Position numbers and translations under genes: made by a program | Notes under the pieces: generated by a model | The model's input: only the letters and a program-made list of their open reading frames with translations | Told to the model about the DNA's origin: nothing | Databases searched by the model: none | Assembly: GCA_002842985.1 (NCBI GenBank) | Contig: PHEQ01000001.1 | Coordinates: 124,001-188,000, forward strand | Length of the DNA stretch: 64,000 nucleotides | Reading direction: 5' to 3' | DNA from: Alphaproteobacteria bacterium HGW-Alphaproteobacteria-1 | GTDB lineage: Bacteria > Pseudomonadota > Alphaproteobacteria > Rhodobacterales > Rhodobacteraceae | Shown here: positions 26,482 to 34,806 of the stretch, piece by piece | Numbering within the stretch: position 1 is the stretch's first letter | Layout of the letters: every line of letters starts with the position of its first letter

Positions 26482-26841
26482 ATGACAGCCGCCGAACCTC
26501 TCGAAGGGGCCCCGCTCATCGCCCCCTCCACCACGGATCATCCGCTCTACGAGCAGGTCGTAGAAGCTTGCCGTGGTGTCTATGACCCTGAAATCCCTGT
26601 CAATATCTACGATCTGGGGCTGATCTACACAATCGATATCAGCCCCGAGAACGCGGTCACGATCACCATGACGCTGACCGCGCCGGGCTGCCCCGTGGCC
26701 GGTGAGATGCCCGGATGGGTCGCCGACGCGGTGGAACCTCTGGCGGGTGTCAAACAGGTCGATGTGCACCTGACATGGGAGCCGCAATGGGGCATGGACA
26801 TGATGAGCGACGAGGCCCGGCTAGAGCTGGGTTTCATGTAG
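26482..26841 (+). CDS. sufT: SufT-type (MIP18/DUF59) iron-sulfur cluster assembly factor
   Basis: The 119-residue protein contains the DUF59 domain: VYDPEIPVNIYDLGLIY and the conserved cysteine segment LTAPGCPVAGEMPGWV, then VDVHLTWEPQWGMDMMS. SufT proteins help mature Fe-S proteins under high demand. It is followed after 28 bases by a SufA-like carrier gene. The main suf operon is not in this window. Confidence 0.92.
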   Translation: MTAAEPLEGAPLIAPSTTDHPLYEQVVEACRGVYDPEIPVNIYDLGLIYTIDISPENAVTITMTLTAPGCPVAGEMPGWVADAVEPLAGVKQVDVHLTWEPQWGMDMMSDEARLELGFM

Positions 26842-26869
26842 AAAACCAATCACCTGAAGGGCAAAGCTC

Positions 26870-27220
26870 ATGTTCGGAATTCCCGGAAAACAGGCCGTCA
26901 CCCTGACCCCGGCAGCGGTCTCGCAGATCACCCGGCTGATGGCACGCGACGGGGCCAAGGGGCTGCGTCTCGGCATCAGGAAAGGCGGATGCGCCGGCAT
27001 GGAATACACGATGGAGTATGTGTCGGAGGTCGATCCCCACGATGAGGTGGTCGAACAGGACGGGGCGCGCGTGCTCATCGCCCCCATGGCCCAGATGTTC
27101 CTGTTCGGCACCCAGATCGACTTCAAGACCGCCCTGCTCGAATCGGGCTTCGTGTTCAACAATCCGAACGTGACCGAGGCCTGCGGGTGCGGCGAGTCGA
27201 TCAAGTTCGCCGATATGTGA
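26870..27220 (+). CDS. sufA: A-type iron-sulfur carrier (SufA/IscA family)
   Basis: The 116-residue HesB-domain protein carries all three cluster-binding cysteines: Cys41 in KGGCAGMEY, and Cys105 and Cys107 in EACGCGESIKF. A-type carriers receive Fe-S clusters from scaffolds and hand them to apo-enzymes. It pairs with sufT. The exact subtype (SufA, ErpA, IscA) cannot be fixed from motifs; the symbol is provisional. A ribosome-binding AAGGG precedes the start. Confidence 0.9.
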   Translation: MFGIPGKQAVTLTPAAVSQITRLMARDGAKGLRLGIRKGGCAGMEYTMEYVSEVDPHDEVVEQDGARVLIAPMAQMFLFGTQIDFKTALLESGFVFNNPNVTEACGCGESIKFADM

Positions 27221-27256
27221 AAAAAGCCCCGCAAGGCACGGAAAGGTAACATCATC

Positions 27257-28003
27257 ATGCGCAAGCTGGCTGCCGGAAACTGGAAAATGAACGGCACCAC
27301 GGCCCACCTGACCGAAATCGCGGCGCTTGCGGCAACCCATCGCGCCGCACAGGTCGATATCCTGATCTGCCCGCCCGCGACGCTTCTGGCACAGGCCGCA
27401 GGCCTCGCGCAGCACAGCCCCCTCATGATCGGCGCGCAGGATTGCCACCGGTCCCCCTCAGGCGCGCATACTGGCGACATCTCCGCCCCGATGCTGGCCG
27501 ATGCGGGGGCGCGCGCCGTCATTCTTGGCCATTCCGAACGGCGCGCCGACCACGGGGAAACGAGTGCGCTTGTCGCCGACAAGGCGCGCGCCGCCCATGC
27601 CGCAGGCCTCATCGCGGTGATCTGCCTCGGTGAGACCCTGGCCGAGCGCGAAGGCGCGCAGACCCTCGCCGTCGTGACCGAGCAATTGCGCGCGTCGCTC
27701 CCCGCCACCGCAACCGCCGCCAATACCGTGATCGCCTACGAGCCGGTCTGGGCCATCGGCACCGGCCTCACGCCCAGCACGGCACAGATCGCCGAGGTGC
27801 ATGGCGTGCTGCGCGCCCTCCTGACAGAGCGCCTCGACGCGGCAGAGGCGGCGGCTCTGCGCCTGCTCTACGGCGGCTCGGTCAAGCCTGCCAACGCCGC
27901 CGGGATCTTCGCCATCGCGGATGTCGATGGCGCGCTTGTCGGCGGCGCGAGCCTGACGGCGCAGGATTTCTCGCCCATCATCGCCGCCCTCGAGGCCGCC
28001 TGA
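27257..28003 (+). CDS. tpiA: Triosephosphate isomerase
   Basis: The 248-residue TIM barrel interconverts dihydroxyacetone phosphate and glyceraldehyde-3-phosphate. The active-site segments are intact: AGNWKMNG (Lys), VILGHSERR (His), [11 protein letters not shown] (Glu plus flexible loop) and LLYGGSVKP (phosphate binding). GAAAGG lies before the ATG. It is the last gene of the plus-strand sufT-sufA-tpiA run. Confidence 0.97.
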   Translation: MRKLAAGNWKMNGTTAHLTEIAALAATHRAAQVDILICPPATLLAQAAGLAQHSPLMIGAQDCHRSPSGAHTGDISAPMLADAGARAVILGHSERRADHGETSALVADKARAAHAAGLIAVICLGETLAEREGAQTLAVVTEQLRASLPATATAANTVIAYEPVWAIGTGLTPSTAQIAEVHGVLRALLTERLDAAEAAALRLLYGGSVKPANAAGIFAIADVDGALVGGASLTAQDFSPIIAALEAA

Positions 28004-28005
28004 CG

Positions 28006-28069
28006 TTTCACTGTTCCCGAAATACTCCGGGGGAGTCGGCCCGCAGGGCCGGCGGGGGCGGCGCCCCCT
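28006..28069 (-). repeat. Intergenic repeat, GAGTATTT subtype with GC-rich hairpin
   Basis: On the minus strand a GC-rich self-complementary region (GGCCCTGCGGGCC core) is followed by GGAGTATTTCGGGAACAGTG. The copy at 51517 is almost identical over this core. It lies between the convergent tpiA and Lrp-type regulator genes and could serve as a terminator. Confidence 0.75.
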
Positions 28070-28075
28070 GCCCGC

Positions 28076-28537
28076 TCACACCGGCAGCATGGTGGTCGAT
28101 TTGATTTCCTCCATCGACAAGAGCGCGGTGACGTTGTGGATCTTCACCTCCGCGATCAGCGCCTGATAGAACACGTCATAGGCGCGCGCATTGGCCACGC
28201 GCACCTTGAGGATATAGTCGATATCCCCCGCCAGCCGATGCGCCTCCATCACCTCGGGGCGTTTCCTGAGCGTGTCCAGAAACCGCGCCTGCCATGCGGC
28301 ATCGTGCTCCGAGGTGCGGATCAGCACGAAGAAACAGGCCTCCAGTCCAAGCGCCTCGGCATCGAGCAGGCAGGTCTGCTGCCGGATCACGCCCGCCTCG
28401 CGCAGCTTGCGGATGCGGTTCCAGACCGGCGTCTTGGAGGAGCCGACATTGCGCGCGATATCGTCAAGCGATTGTCCGGCATCCTCTTGCAGTTGCGCAA
28501 GGATTTTCCGGTCGAGGTCGTCGATGCGGACGGGCAT
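28076..28537 (-). CDS. Lrp/AsnC family transcriptional regulator
   Basis: The 153-residue protein has an N-terminal helix-turn-helix (DDLDRKILAQLQEDAGQSLDDIARNVGSSKTPVWNRI) and a C-terminal RAM/AsnC ligand-binding domain (VMEAHRLAGDIDYILKVRV). It is divergent from the sulfite-reduction operon, which starts with cobA, so it is the likely regulator of that operon. The intervening 147 bases hold an AT-rich inverted repeat GGAA-TAT-TTCC at 28631-28641. The start MPVRIDDLD was preferred because the nine residues encoded upstream do not fit the family. Confidence 0.9.
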   Translation of the reverse strand: MPVRIDDLDRKILAQLQEDAGQSLDDIARNVGSSKTPVWNRIRKLREAGVIRQQTCLLDAEALGLEACFFVLIRTSEHDAAWQARFLDTLRKRPEVMEAHRLAGDIDYILKVRVANARAYDVFYQALIAEVKIHNVTALLSMEEIKSTTMLPV

Positions 28538-28684
28538 TCCAAATTTTCTCCAATTCAGGGACACCTTGCCGCCTCTCTACAAAAAGCGGAACATTCATCC
28601 TTATTCGGTGCCGCATATGGCCTTCTTTCGGGAATATTTCCTATATTGCAGAGGAAGTCAAACAACCCCGGACACGCTGCCGCC

Positions 28685-29455
28685 ATGCCCGCCACAACGC
28701 CCCCAACCGCCCCGGTCGCCTTTGTCGGCGCTGGCCCCGGCGATGCCGACCTTCTGACCGTAAAGGCGCTGCGTCTCATCTCGGCGGCGGATGTGGTGAT
28801 CCACGACCGGCTGGTCGGCTCGGACATCCTCGCACTTGCCCGGCCGGGTGCGCAGCTCATCGCCGCGGGCAAGGAGGGGTTCGGCCCCTCTACCCCGCAG
28901 GAGGCGATCAACGCGATGATCGTGGGGCACGCACTCACCGGTGCCGCCGTGGTGCGGCTCAAGGGCGGCGATCCCGTGGTGTTCGGGCGACTCGACGAGG
29001 AGATCGAGGCGGTGCAGGCCGCTGGCCTGGCCTTCGAGATCGTGCCGGGCATCACGGCGGCCTCTGCCGCCGCCGCCGCCATCGGCCAGAGCCTGACGAA
29101 GCGCGGGCGCAATGCCGCCGTTCGCTTTCTCACCGGGCATGACATGGCAGGATTTGCCGATCACGACTGGCGCACGCTGGCGCGCCATGGCGAGGTGGCC
29201 GCGATCTACATGGGCAAGAAATCAGCGCGCTTCATCCAGGGCAGGCTGATCATGCACGGCGCGGACCGCGCCACGCCCGTAACCGTGGTCGAGAACGCCG
29301 CCCGCCCCGATCAGCGCGTGATCGCCACCACGCTCGAACGGCTGCCCGCCGATCTCGACGCCGCCGCCCTCGGCGGACCCGCGCTCACCTTTCTCGGCCT
29401 CGCACCCCGCGCCGCGCAGGCCCACCTTTCACAGATCAAACAGGAGCTTGCCTGA
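28685..29455 (+). CDS. cobA: Uroporphyrinogen-III C-methyltransferase (siroheme pathway)
   Basis: SUMT uses two S-adenosylmethionines to turn uroporphyrinogen III into precorrin-2, the precursor of siroheme and cobalamin. The 256-residue protein has the signature VGAGPGDADLLTVKALR, the VVIHDRLV motif and the SAM-binding LKGGDPVVFGR. It lacks the dehydrogenase/ferrochelatase half of CysG. It heads the operon that encodes the siroheme-dependent sulfite/nitrite reductase, so its product is presumably used there. Confidence 0.94.
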   Translation: MPATTPPTAPVAFVGAGPGDADLLTVKALRLISAADVVIHDRLVGSDILALARPGAQLIAAGKEGFGPSTPQEAINAMIVGHALTGAAVVRLKGGDPVVFGRLDEEIEAVQAAGLAFEIVPGITAASAAAAAIGQSLTKRGRNAAVRFLTGHDMAGFADHDWRTLARHGEVAAIYMGKKSARFIQGRLIMHGADRATPVTVVENAARPDQRVIATTLERLPADLDAAALGGPALTFLGLAPRAAQAHLSQIKQELA

Positions 29456-29456
29456 C

Positions 29457-29768
29457 ATGGCCCGCGAATTCACCCCCAAGGTCGTGACCGCCAATGCCCT
29501 GATCGAGGGCGATGTGGTCTATCTCACCGCCGATGACCGCTGGACGCGGCACCTGTCAGAGGCCGAATTGCTGATCGACGAAGCCGATGCCGAATATCGG
29601 CTTTTGCAGGCACAGGCGCGCGCGCATGAGATCGTCGGGGCCTATCTCGCCGACATGCGTCCCGGCGAGAGCGGCCCCGAGCCCACCCATTTCCGCGAGG
29701 ACTTCCGCCGCAAGGGCCCCTCGAACCTCTTTCACGGCAAGCAGTCCGAAGGACTGTCCCACGCCTGA
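29457..29768 (+). CDS. DUF2849 protein of the sulfite-reductase operon
   Basis: The 103-residue soluble protein (MAREFTPKVVTANALIEGDVVYL...) matches the DUF2849 family, which in alphaproteobacteria is repeatedly found just before the CysI-type reductase gene. It carries no cysteines or obvious cofactor motif. It begins one base after the cobA stop and ends 27 bases before cysI. A role in sulfite reductase maturation or activity is inferred from position. Confidence 0.85.
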   Translation: MAREFTPKVVTANALIEGDVVYLTADDRWTRHLSEAELLIDEADAEYRLLQAQARAHEIVGAYLADMRPGESGPEPTHFREDFRRKGPSNLFHGKQSEGLSHA

Positions 29769-29795
29769 CCCACGCGACCCGCGCAGGAGATACAC

Positions 29796-31466
29796 ATGTA
29801 TACCTACAACGACTTCGACCGCGCCTTCCTGGCCGAACGCAACCGCCAGTTCCGTGCGCAGGTGGAACGGCGCATCAGCGGCGCGCTGACCGAGGACGAG
29901 TTCCGCCCGCTGCGCCTGATGAACGGGCTTTATCTGCAACTGCACGCCTACATGCTGCGCGTGGCGATCCCCTACGGCTCGCTCGATCCGGCCAAGCTGC
30001 GCCAACTTGCCTACCTGGCCGAACGGTGGGACAAGGGCTATGGCCATTTCACCACCCGCACCAACATCCAGTATCACTGGTCCAAACTGCGCGAGGTGCC
30101 CGATATGCTTGACGCGCTCGCAGAGGTGGGGATGCACGCCATCCAGACATCCGGCAACACCATCCGCAACGTGACCTCGGACCATTTCGCAGGGGCAGCG
30201 GCGGACGAGCTCACCGATCCGCGCCCGGTGGCCGAACTCATCCGTCAATGGTCCACCGACCACCCGGAATTCCAGTTCTTGCCGCGCAAGTTCAAGATCG
30301 CCGTGATCGCGTCGGAGGCCGACCGCGCCGTGATGAAAAGCCACGATATCGGTCTGCGCATCGTCGAGCGGGACGGCGCGCGCGGCTATCAGGTCTGGGT
30401 CGGCGGCGGCATGGGGCGCACGCCGATGGTGGCGCGCCTGCTGCGCGATTTCCTGCCCGAGGCCGATCTTCTGCCTTATCTCGAGGCGGTGCTGGCGACC
30501 TACAACCGCCTGGGCCGACGCGACAACAAGTACAAGGCGCGCATCAAGATCACCGTGTTCGAGAACGGTCTCGATACGTTCCGCGACGAGGTGGAGGCGC
30601 TCTTTCCCGCGCGCCGCGCCGCCTTTTCGGGCGTGGATCAGGACTGGCTTGCCGATATCCGCGCGCGCTTTGTCACGCCCACATTGCCCGAGCGCGACGC
30701 GCAGGCCTATTACGCCGCGCGCGACACCGATCCGGTCTTCCGCGCCTGGGCCGATACCAACGTGACGCCGCATCGCCACGCCGATCACGGCATCGTCTCC
30801 ATCAGCCTAAAGGCGCACGGGGCAACGCCCGGCGACGCAAGCGCCGATCAGATGCGCCTTGTCGCCGACCTTGCCGAGCTTTACGGCCACAACGACATCC
30901 GCGTGAGCCACGCACAGAACCTCGTGCTGCCGCATGTAGCGCTTGGCGATATTCCCACTGTCTACGCCGCGCTGCGGGAGGCAGGGCTGGGCACGGCCAA
31001 TATCGGCCTTGCCTCGGATATCATCGCCTGCCCCGGCATGGATTACTGCGCGCTTGCCACTGCCCGCTCGATCCCCGTGGCCCAAGGCATCGCCACCCGG
31101 CTCGAAGAGCTCAAGATCGAACACGAGGTGGGCCATCTCCAGATCAAGATATCGGGCTGCATCAATGCCTGCGGGCATCACCATGTCGGCCATATCGGCA
31201 TTCTCGGGCTGGACCGCGCAGGTGTGGAAAACTATCAGATCACTCTTGGGGGCGATCCGTCCGAGACCACGGCCATCGGCACCCGCACCGGACCCGGTTT
31301 CGCCTATGACGAGATCGTGCCGGCGGTGGAGCGTCTGATATTCGCCTATCTGGACCTGCGCGAGGGGCCCGAGGAGACCTTCCTCGAGACCTACAAGCGC
31401 CTCGGGATGGAGCCGTTCAAATCCGCGCTCTACGATCAGGAGGCCCGCGCCCATGCCGCCGAGTGA
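29796..31466 (+). CDS. cysI: Ferredoxin-type nitrite/sulfite reductase
   Basis: The 556-residue enzyme reduces sulfite (or nitrite) by six electrons using siroheme coupled to a [4Fe-4S] cluster. Two pseudo-repeated ferredoxin-like half domains are followed by the cluster ligands C412-x5-C418 (IACPGMDYC) and C455-x3-C459 (SGCINACGHHH). The arginines TRTNIQYHW near residue 88 belong to the substrate/siroheme pocket. Context (APS reductase, cobA) favours sulfite reductase. No cysJ flavoprotein gene is present, so electrons presumably come from ferredoxin. Confidence 0.93.
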   Translation: MYTYNDFDRAFLAERNRQFRAQVERRISGALTEDEFRPLRLMNGLYLQLHAYMLRVAIPYGSLDPAKLRQLAYLAERWDKGYGHFTTRTNIQYHWSKLREVPDMLDALAEVGMHAIQTSGNTIRNVTSDHFAGAAADELTDPRPVAELIRQWSTDHPEFQFLPRKFKIAVIASEADRAVMKSHDIGLRIVERDGARGYQVWVGGGMGRTPMVARLLRDFLPEADLLPYLEAVLATYNRLGRRDNKYKARIKITVFENGLDTFRDEVEALFPARRAAFSGVDQDWLADIRARFVTPTLPERDAQAYYAARDTDPVFRAWADTNVTPHRHADHGIVSISLKAHGATPGDASADQMRLVADLAELYGHNDIRVSHAQNLVLPHVALGDIPTVYAALREAGLGTANIGLASDIIACPGMDYCALATARSIPVAQGIATRLEELKIEHEVGHLQIKISGCINACGHHHVGHIGILGLDRAGVENYQITLGGDPSETTAIGTRTGPGFAYDEIVPAVERLIFAYLDLREGPEETFLETYKRLGMEPFKSALYDQEARAHAAE

Positions 31467-32187
31467 CCTCAGCGAGCGGGTCGCGGCACTCAACGACCGG
31501 TATCGTCACCATTCGGCAATGTCGGTGCTGGAGCACGCCCTGAAGGACCCGCAAGCAGGCCGCCTCGCGCTGGTCTCGAGCTTCGGGGCCGAGTCGGTCG
31601 TGCTCTTGCACATGGTCTCGGTGACGCGCGCGGCAACGCCGGTGATCTTCATCGACACCGAGATGCTTTTTGCCGAAACGCTGGTCTATCAACAGGAATT
31701 GGCCGAGCGCCTGAACCTGCGCGATCTGCGCATCATCCGCGCGGCACCCGCCGACCTGCGCCAGCACGACCCCGACGACTCGTTGCACCGGCGCGATACC
31801 GATGCCTGCTGCGCGCTGCGCAAGACCCTGCCCCTGTTGCGCGCGTTGGACGGATTCGACGGCTGGATCACCGGGCGCAAACGCTATCAGGCAGGCACCC
31901 GCGCCGCGCTCGATTTCTTCGAGATCGAGGACGGCACCGGGCGCATCAAGGTCAACCCGCTGGCCCATTGGGCGCGCGACGATATCCGCACCTATATGGA
32001 GGAAAACCGCCTGCCCCGGCATCCGCTGGTCAGCAAAGGCTATCCCTCCATCGGATGCATGCCGTGCACCACCCCGGTGCGTGCCGACGAAGACCCGCGC
32101 GCGGGCCGCTGGCGCGATCAGGACAAGACCGAATGTGGCATCCATTTTGTCAATGGCAGAATGGTGCGAAGAGGAGTTTCCGCATGA
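31453..32187 (+). CDS. cysH: Assimilatory adenylyl-sulfate (APS) reductase
   Basis: The 244-residue thioredoxin-dependent enzyme reduces activated sulfate to sulfite. It has the PP-loop-like SSFGAESVVLLHM. The cluster cysteines Cys119-Cys120 (DACCALRK) and Cys202-x2-Cys205 (IGCMPCTT) mark the [4Fe-4S] APS-type rather than the cluster-free PAPS-type enzyme. Cys228 in TECGIH is the catalytic residue. It overlaps cysI by 14 bases and the next gene as ATGA. Confidence 0.95.
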   Translation: MPPSDLSERVAALNDRYRHHSAMSVLEHALKDPQAGRLALVSSFGAESVVLLHMVSVTRAATPVIFIDTEMLFAETLVYQQELAERLNLRDLRIIRAAPADLRQHDPDDSLHRRDTDACCALRKTLPLLRALDGFDGWITGRKRYQAGTRAALDFFEIEDGTGRIKVNPLAHWARDDIRTYMEENRLPRHPLVSKGYPSIGCMPCTTPVRADEDPRAGRWRDQDKTECGIHFVNGRMVRRGVSA

Positions 32188-32591
32188 GCATCATCGTCAC
32201 CGATCGCGGCTTTGGCCGCGATGACTGGACCGCCCCCGTGACGCCTCTGGCAGAGGCGGGCATCGACGCAACCGCGCTCGATCTGCCCAACGACACCAAC
32301 CCCGCCGATCTTGCCGGGCGGCTGGAGGGGGTGCGCTTCATCCGTGTGGCCTTTCCCTCGGCCACGGACGGGCGCGGCTTTTGCATCGCGCGGCAATTGC
32401 GGCTGATGGGGTATCGCGGGCGGCTGCGCGCCGCTGGCCATGTGATCGCCGATCAATACGCCATGGCGCGGCGCTCCGGATTCGATGAGGTGGAGATTTC
32501 CGACGCGCTGGCCGCGCGGCAGCCCGAACCCGACTGGCTGTTCCGCGCGAACTGGCAGGCGCATGATTATCAGACGCGGCTGCGCGGCTGA
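32184..32591 (+). CDS. DUF934 family protein
   Basis: The 135-residue protein contains the DUF934 signature: DLPNDTNPADLAGRLEGVRFIRVAFPSATDGRGF, then LRLMGYRGRLRAAGHVIADQYAMARRSGFDEVEI. The family is closely linked with sulfite/nitrite reductase genes in proteobacteria, but its biochemical role is unknown. It is translationally coupled to cysH (ATGA). Confidence 0.88.
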   Translation: MSIIVTDRGFGRDDWTAPVTPLAEAGIDATALDLPNDTNPADLAGRLEGVRFIRVAFPSATDGRGFCIARQLRLMGYRGRLRAAGHVIADQYAMARRSGFDEVEISDALAARQPEPDWLFRANWQAHDYQTRLRG

Positions 32592-32604
32592 TAATCGCCT
32601 TCCC

Positions 32605-32618
32605 CTGACATAGGTCAA
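32605..32618. promoter_or_regulatory. Imperfect FNR-type box upstream of fpr
   Basis: CTGAC-ATAG-GTCAA differs from TTGAY-N4-RTCAA at one defined position. It lies 45-58 bases before the fpr start. A Crp/FNR-family site is possible but weaker than the one before ompW. Confidence 0.35.
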
Positions 32619-32662
32619 AGATTAAAAGAGGATGTCGGTTTAATGGACCGGCAGGTGACACC

Positions 32663-33514
32663 ATGAACGAGATGAGCCCCGTGACCCAAGCCACCGCCAA
32701 AGCGCCGAAAACCCTCGCCCTGCCCGACGCGCAGGTGGTGACGTCGGTCAAGCACTACACCGACCGGCTCTTTGCCTTCCGGGTGACTCGGCCGGCCAGC
32801 CTGCGGTTCCGCTCGGGCGAATTCGTGATGATCGGCCTCATGCAGACCGACGAGAAAACCGGCAAGGAAAAGCCGCTTCTGCGCGCCTATTCCATCGCCT
32901 CGCCCGCCTGGGATGACGAGCTTGAATTCTACTCGATCAAGGTGCCTGACGGCCCGCTGACCAGCCGCCTCCAGCACATCCAGCCGGGTGACGAGATCAT
33001 CCTGCGCCCCAAGCCCGTTGGCACGCTGGTGCATGACGCGCTTTTGCCGGGCAAGCGGATCTGGTTCTTCGCCACCGGCACCGGCATCGCGCCTTTCGCC
33101 TCGCTCCTGCGCGACCCGCAGACATATGAGGATTACGACGAGGTGATCCTGACCCATACCTGCCGCGAAGTGGGCGAACTGACCTATGGGGCGGAATTGA
33201 TCGAGAGCATCCGCAACGACGAGATGCTCGAAGAACTGATCGGCGAGGGCTTTGCCGACAAGCTGCGTTACTACCCGACAACGACGCGTGAAGACAGCGC
33301 CAAGATGGGCCGCATTACGGATCTCATGCGCTCGGGCGAGGTGTTCGCCGATCTCGGCGTGGCCCCGCTCGCCCCCGAGACCGACCGCGCCATGGTCTGC
33401 GGCAACCTCGCTTTCAACCTTGAAATCAAGGACATGCTGGAAGGCTACGGGCTGCGCGAGGGCGCGAACTCCGCCCCACGGGAATATGTCGTGGAAAAGG
33501 CGTTCCTCGACTGA
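32663..33514 (+). CDS. fpr: Ferredoxin/flavodoxin-NADP reductase
   Basis: The 283-residue FAD enzyme moves electrons between NADPH and ferredoxin or flavodoxin. FAD binding is marked by LLRAYSIASPAWDDELEFYSIKV (RxYS motif). The NADP part is marked by FATGTGIAPFASLLRD and the C-terminal VCGNLAFNLEIKDML. The last residues (VEKAFLD) fit bacterial subclass-I FPRs. It follows the DUF934 gene by 71 bases and could supply ferredoxin electrons to the upstream sulfite reductase. A terminator lies at 33680-33713. Confidence 0.94.
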   Translation: MNEMSPVTQATAKAPKTLALPDAQVVTSVKHYTDRLFAFRVTRPASLRFRSGEFVMIGLMQTDEKTGKEKPLLRAYSIASPAWDDELEFYSIKVPDGPLTSRLQHIQPGDEIILRPKPVGTLVHDALLPGKRIWFFATGTGIAPFASLLRDPQTYEDYDEVILTHTCREVGELTYGAELIESIRNDEMLEELIGEGFADKLRYYPTTTREDSAKMGRITDLMRSGEVFADLGVAPLAPETDRAMVCGNLAFNLEIKDMLEGYGLREGANSAPREYVVEKAFLD

Positions 33515-33530
33515 GCACAGGGATTGCGCC

Positions 33531-33640
33531 CGTCATCCTCGGCCAGACCCGGAGATCTCCACGGCTAGAGATCCTCCGGTCAAGCCGGAGGATGACGCCG
33601 ACCACAGACGCCCGTCACCCTCGGGCTTGATCCGAGGGTC
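33531..33640. repeat. Paired palindromic REP-like elements (locus 1)
   Basis: Two palindromic units occur: 33531-33597, beginning CGTCATCCTC and ending GAGGATGACG with an internal TCCGGTCAAGCCGGA, and 33613-33640 (CGTCACCCTCGGGCTTGATC...). Units with the same ends recur at 36802-36871 and 39854-39922, always between genes. Such elements are widespread in alphaproteobacterial genomes. Confidence 0.75.
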
Positions 33641-33679
33641 TCCCGTATCGAGCGGCGTGCCGAAACTGTCACAAGAAAG

Positions 33680-33713
33680 AGCCCGCGCAAGGATCGCCTT
33701 GCGCGGGCTTTTT
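33680..33713. terminator. Strong bidirectional terminator between fpr and Ala-rich gene
   Basis: A perfect 13-bp stem (33680-33692 with 33697-33709, loop ATCG) is followed by TTTTT on the plus strand and preceded by an A-rich stretch that gives a T-rich tail on the minus strand. It separates two convergent genes. Confidence 0.9.
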
Positions 33714-33730
33714 CGTGTCAGCGGCTTTGC

Positions 33731-34591
33731 TCAGTAGCCAAGCGCCTTTTGCGCGGCTTCCAGCGCGGATTTGAGCAGGTCGGGATTGTTCTGCGCGGCG
33801 CGCAGCCCCTCGACCAGCAGGTTTTCCTGCATCGCGCCAAGGCCCGCGCCCTCGATCAGGCTGCGCGCCTGCGCGAGGTCAAAGCCACCCAAGGTCAGCG
33901 CCTCGGGAACCTCTGCCGCAGCCTGGGCCGCCTGTTCGGCACCGGTCGGCAGGCTCTCGCGAACAGCGTCCTGTCCGGCCTCGGCGGCGCCTTCGGTCGC
34001 CGCGGTGGCCTCTGCCGCAGCGTCTGTGGCGGCCTCGGTTGCCTCTGCCGCAGCTTCAGTGGCAGCCTCGGTCGCGGCTTCGGTTGCCTCTGTGGCAGCG
34101 TCTGTGACGGCCTCGGTTGCCTCTGTGGCCGCCTCGGTCGCGGCCTCTGTTGCGCCGGTTGCGGCTTCAACCGCTTCCTGCGCGGCCTCGGTCACCCCGG
34201 CGGCGGTGTCGGTCACGGCGCTTGCTGCGTCGGATGCCGCCTCTTGCGCGGCCTCGACCGCACCCGAGACAACGTCCTGCGCGGTATCGGCGGCACCCTC
34301 GGCGCTCTCGGCAAAGCCGCGCGACGCATCGCCCACAGCGTCCTGAGCGGCCTCGACGGCCTCGGTCACAGTCTCCACAGCCGTCTCAGCCGCCGTCTCG
34401 GCTGCCGTCTCTGCGGCTTCCACCGCCTCGCCCGCTGCGGTCGCGGCCTCTTCCAGCCCCGCGGGGGCCTCGACGCCCGATGTGGTCTCGGTCACGCTCT
34501 CGACCACCTCATTGACCGACTTGCCAGTGACGAGCATGTAACCGCCCCCCAACACCACGACCGCAAGCGCGATCCAGATCAGATTTTTCAT
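33731..34591 (-). CDS. Alanine-rich, membrane-anchored repeat protein
   Basis: The 286-residue protein starts with a hydrophobic helix (residues 3-22) and then has about 190 residues made almost only of Ala, Glu, Thr, Asp, Val and Ser, in short repeats such as [13 protein letters not shown]. This composition predicts a long amphipathic or coiled-coil helix, as in apolipoprotein-, LEA- or phasin-like proteins. The last 60 residues (from about residue 225) are of normal composition ([18 protein letters not shown]...), suggesting a small C-terminal domain. Function is unknown. The repeats are encoded by varied codons. Confidence 0.8.
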   Translation of the reverse strand: MKNLIWIALAVVVLGGGYMLVTGKSVNEVVESVTETTSGVEAPAGLEEAATAAGEAVEAAETAAETAAETAVETVTEAVEAAQDAVGDASRGFAESAEGAADTAQDVVSGAVEAAQEAASDAASAVTDTAAGVTEAAQEAVEAATGATEAATEAATEATEAVTDAATEATEAATEAATEAAAEATEAATDAAAEATAATEGAAEAGQDAVRESLPTGAEQAAQAAAEVPEALTLGGFDLAQARSLIEGAGLGAMQENLLVEGLRAAQNNPDLLKSALEAAQKALGY

Positions 34592-34806
34592 ACCGGGAAC
34601 TCCTGTCTAGGTCGGGGATACGTTCGAATACGCCCCCGTTCACAATCCGGTGTTTCACATGGTCCCCCCGAAGAAAAGTCACAAGGGGAAAAAGCCCCGA
34701 TTTCGGCCCGCACCCGCCGATTTTGCCGCTTGAAAGCCCGCGCCCCCGCGTTTACCTTGCCCAGCCTGAATACACCGGCAAAATCAACTATCGAAGGACC
34801 AAAGCC

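Noticed and set aside
33900..34450. Possible CRISPR-like or tandem DNA repeat
   Set aside because: The repetition is at the amino-acid level (Ala/Glu/Thr) inside a coding region, with variable codons and no spacer structure.
34723..34806. ATG at 34723 as infC start
   Set aside because: It adds 28 residues not found at the IF-3 N terminus. The Shine-Dalgarno sequence and the family length both point to the ATA at 34807.
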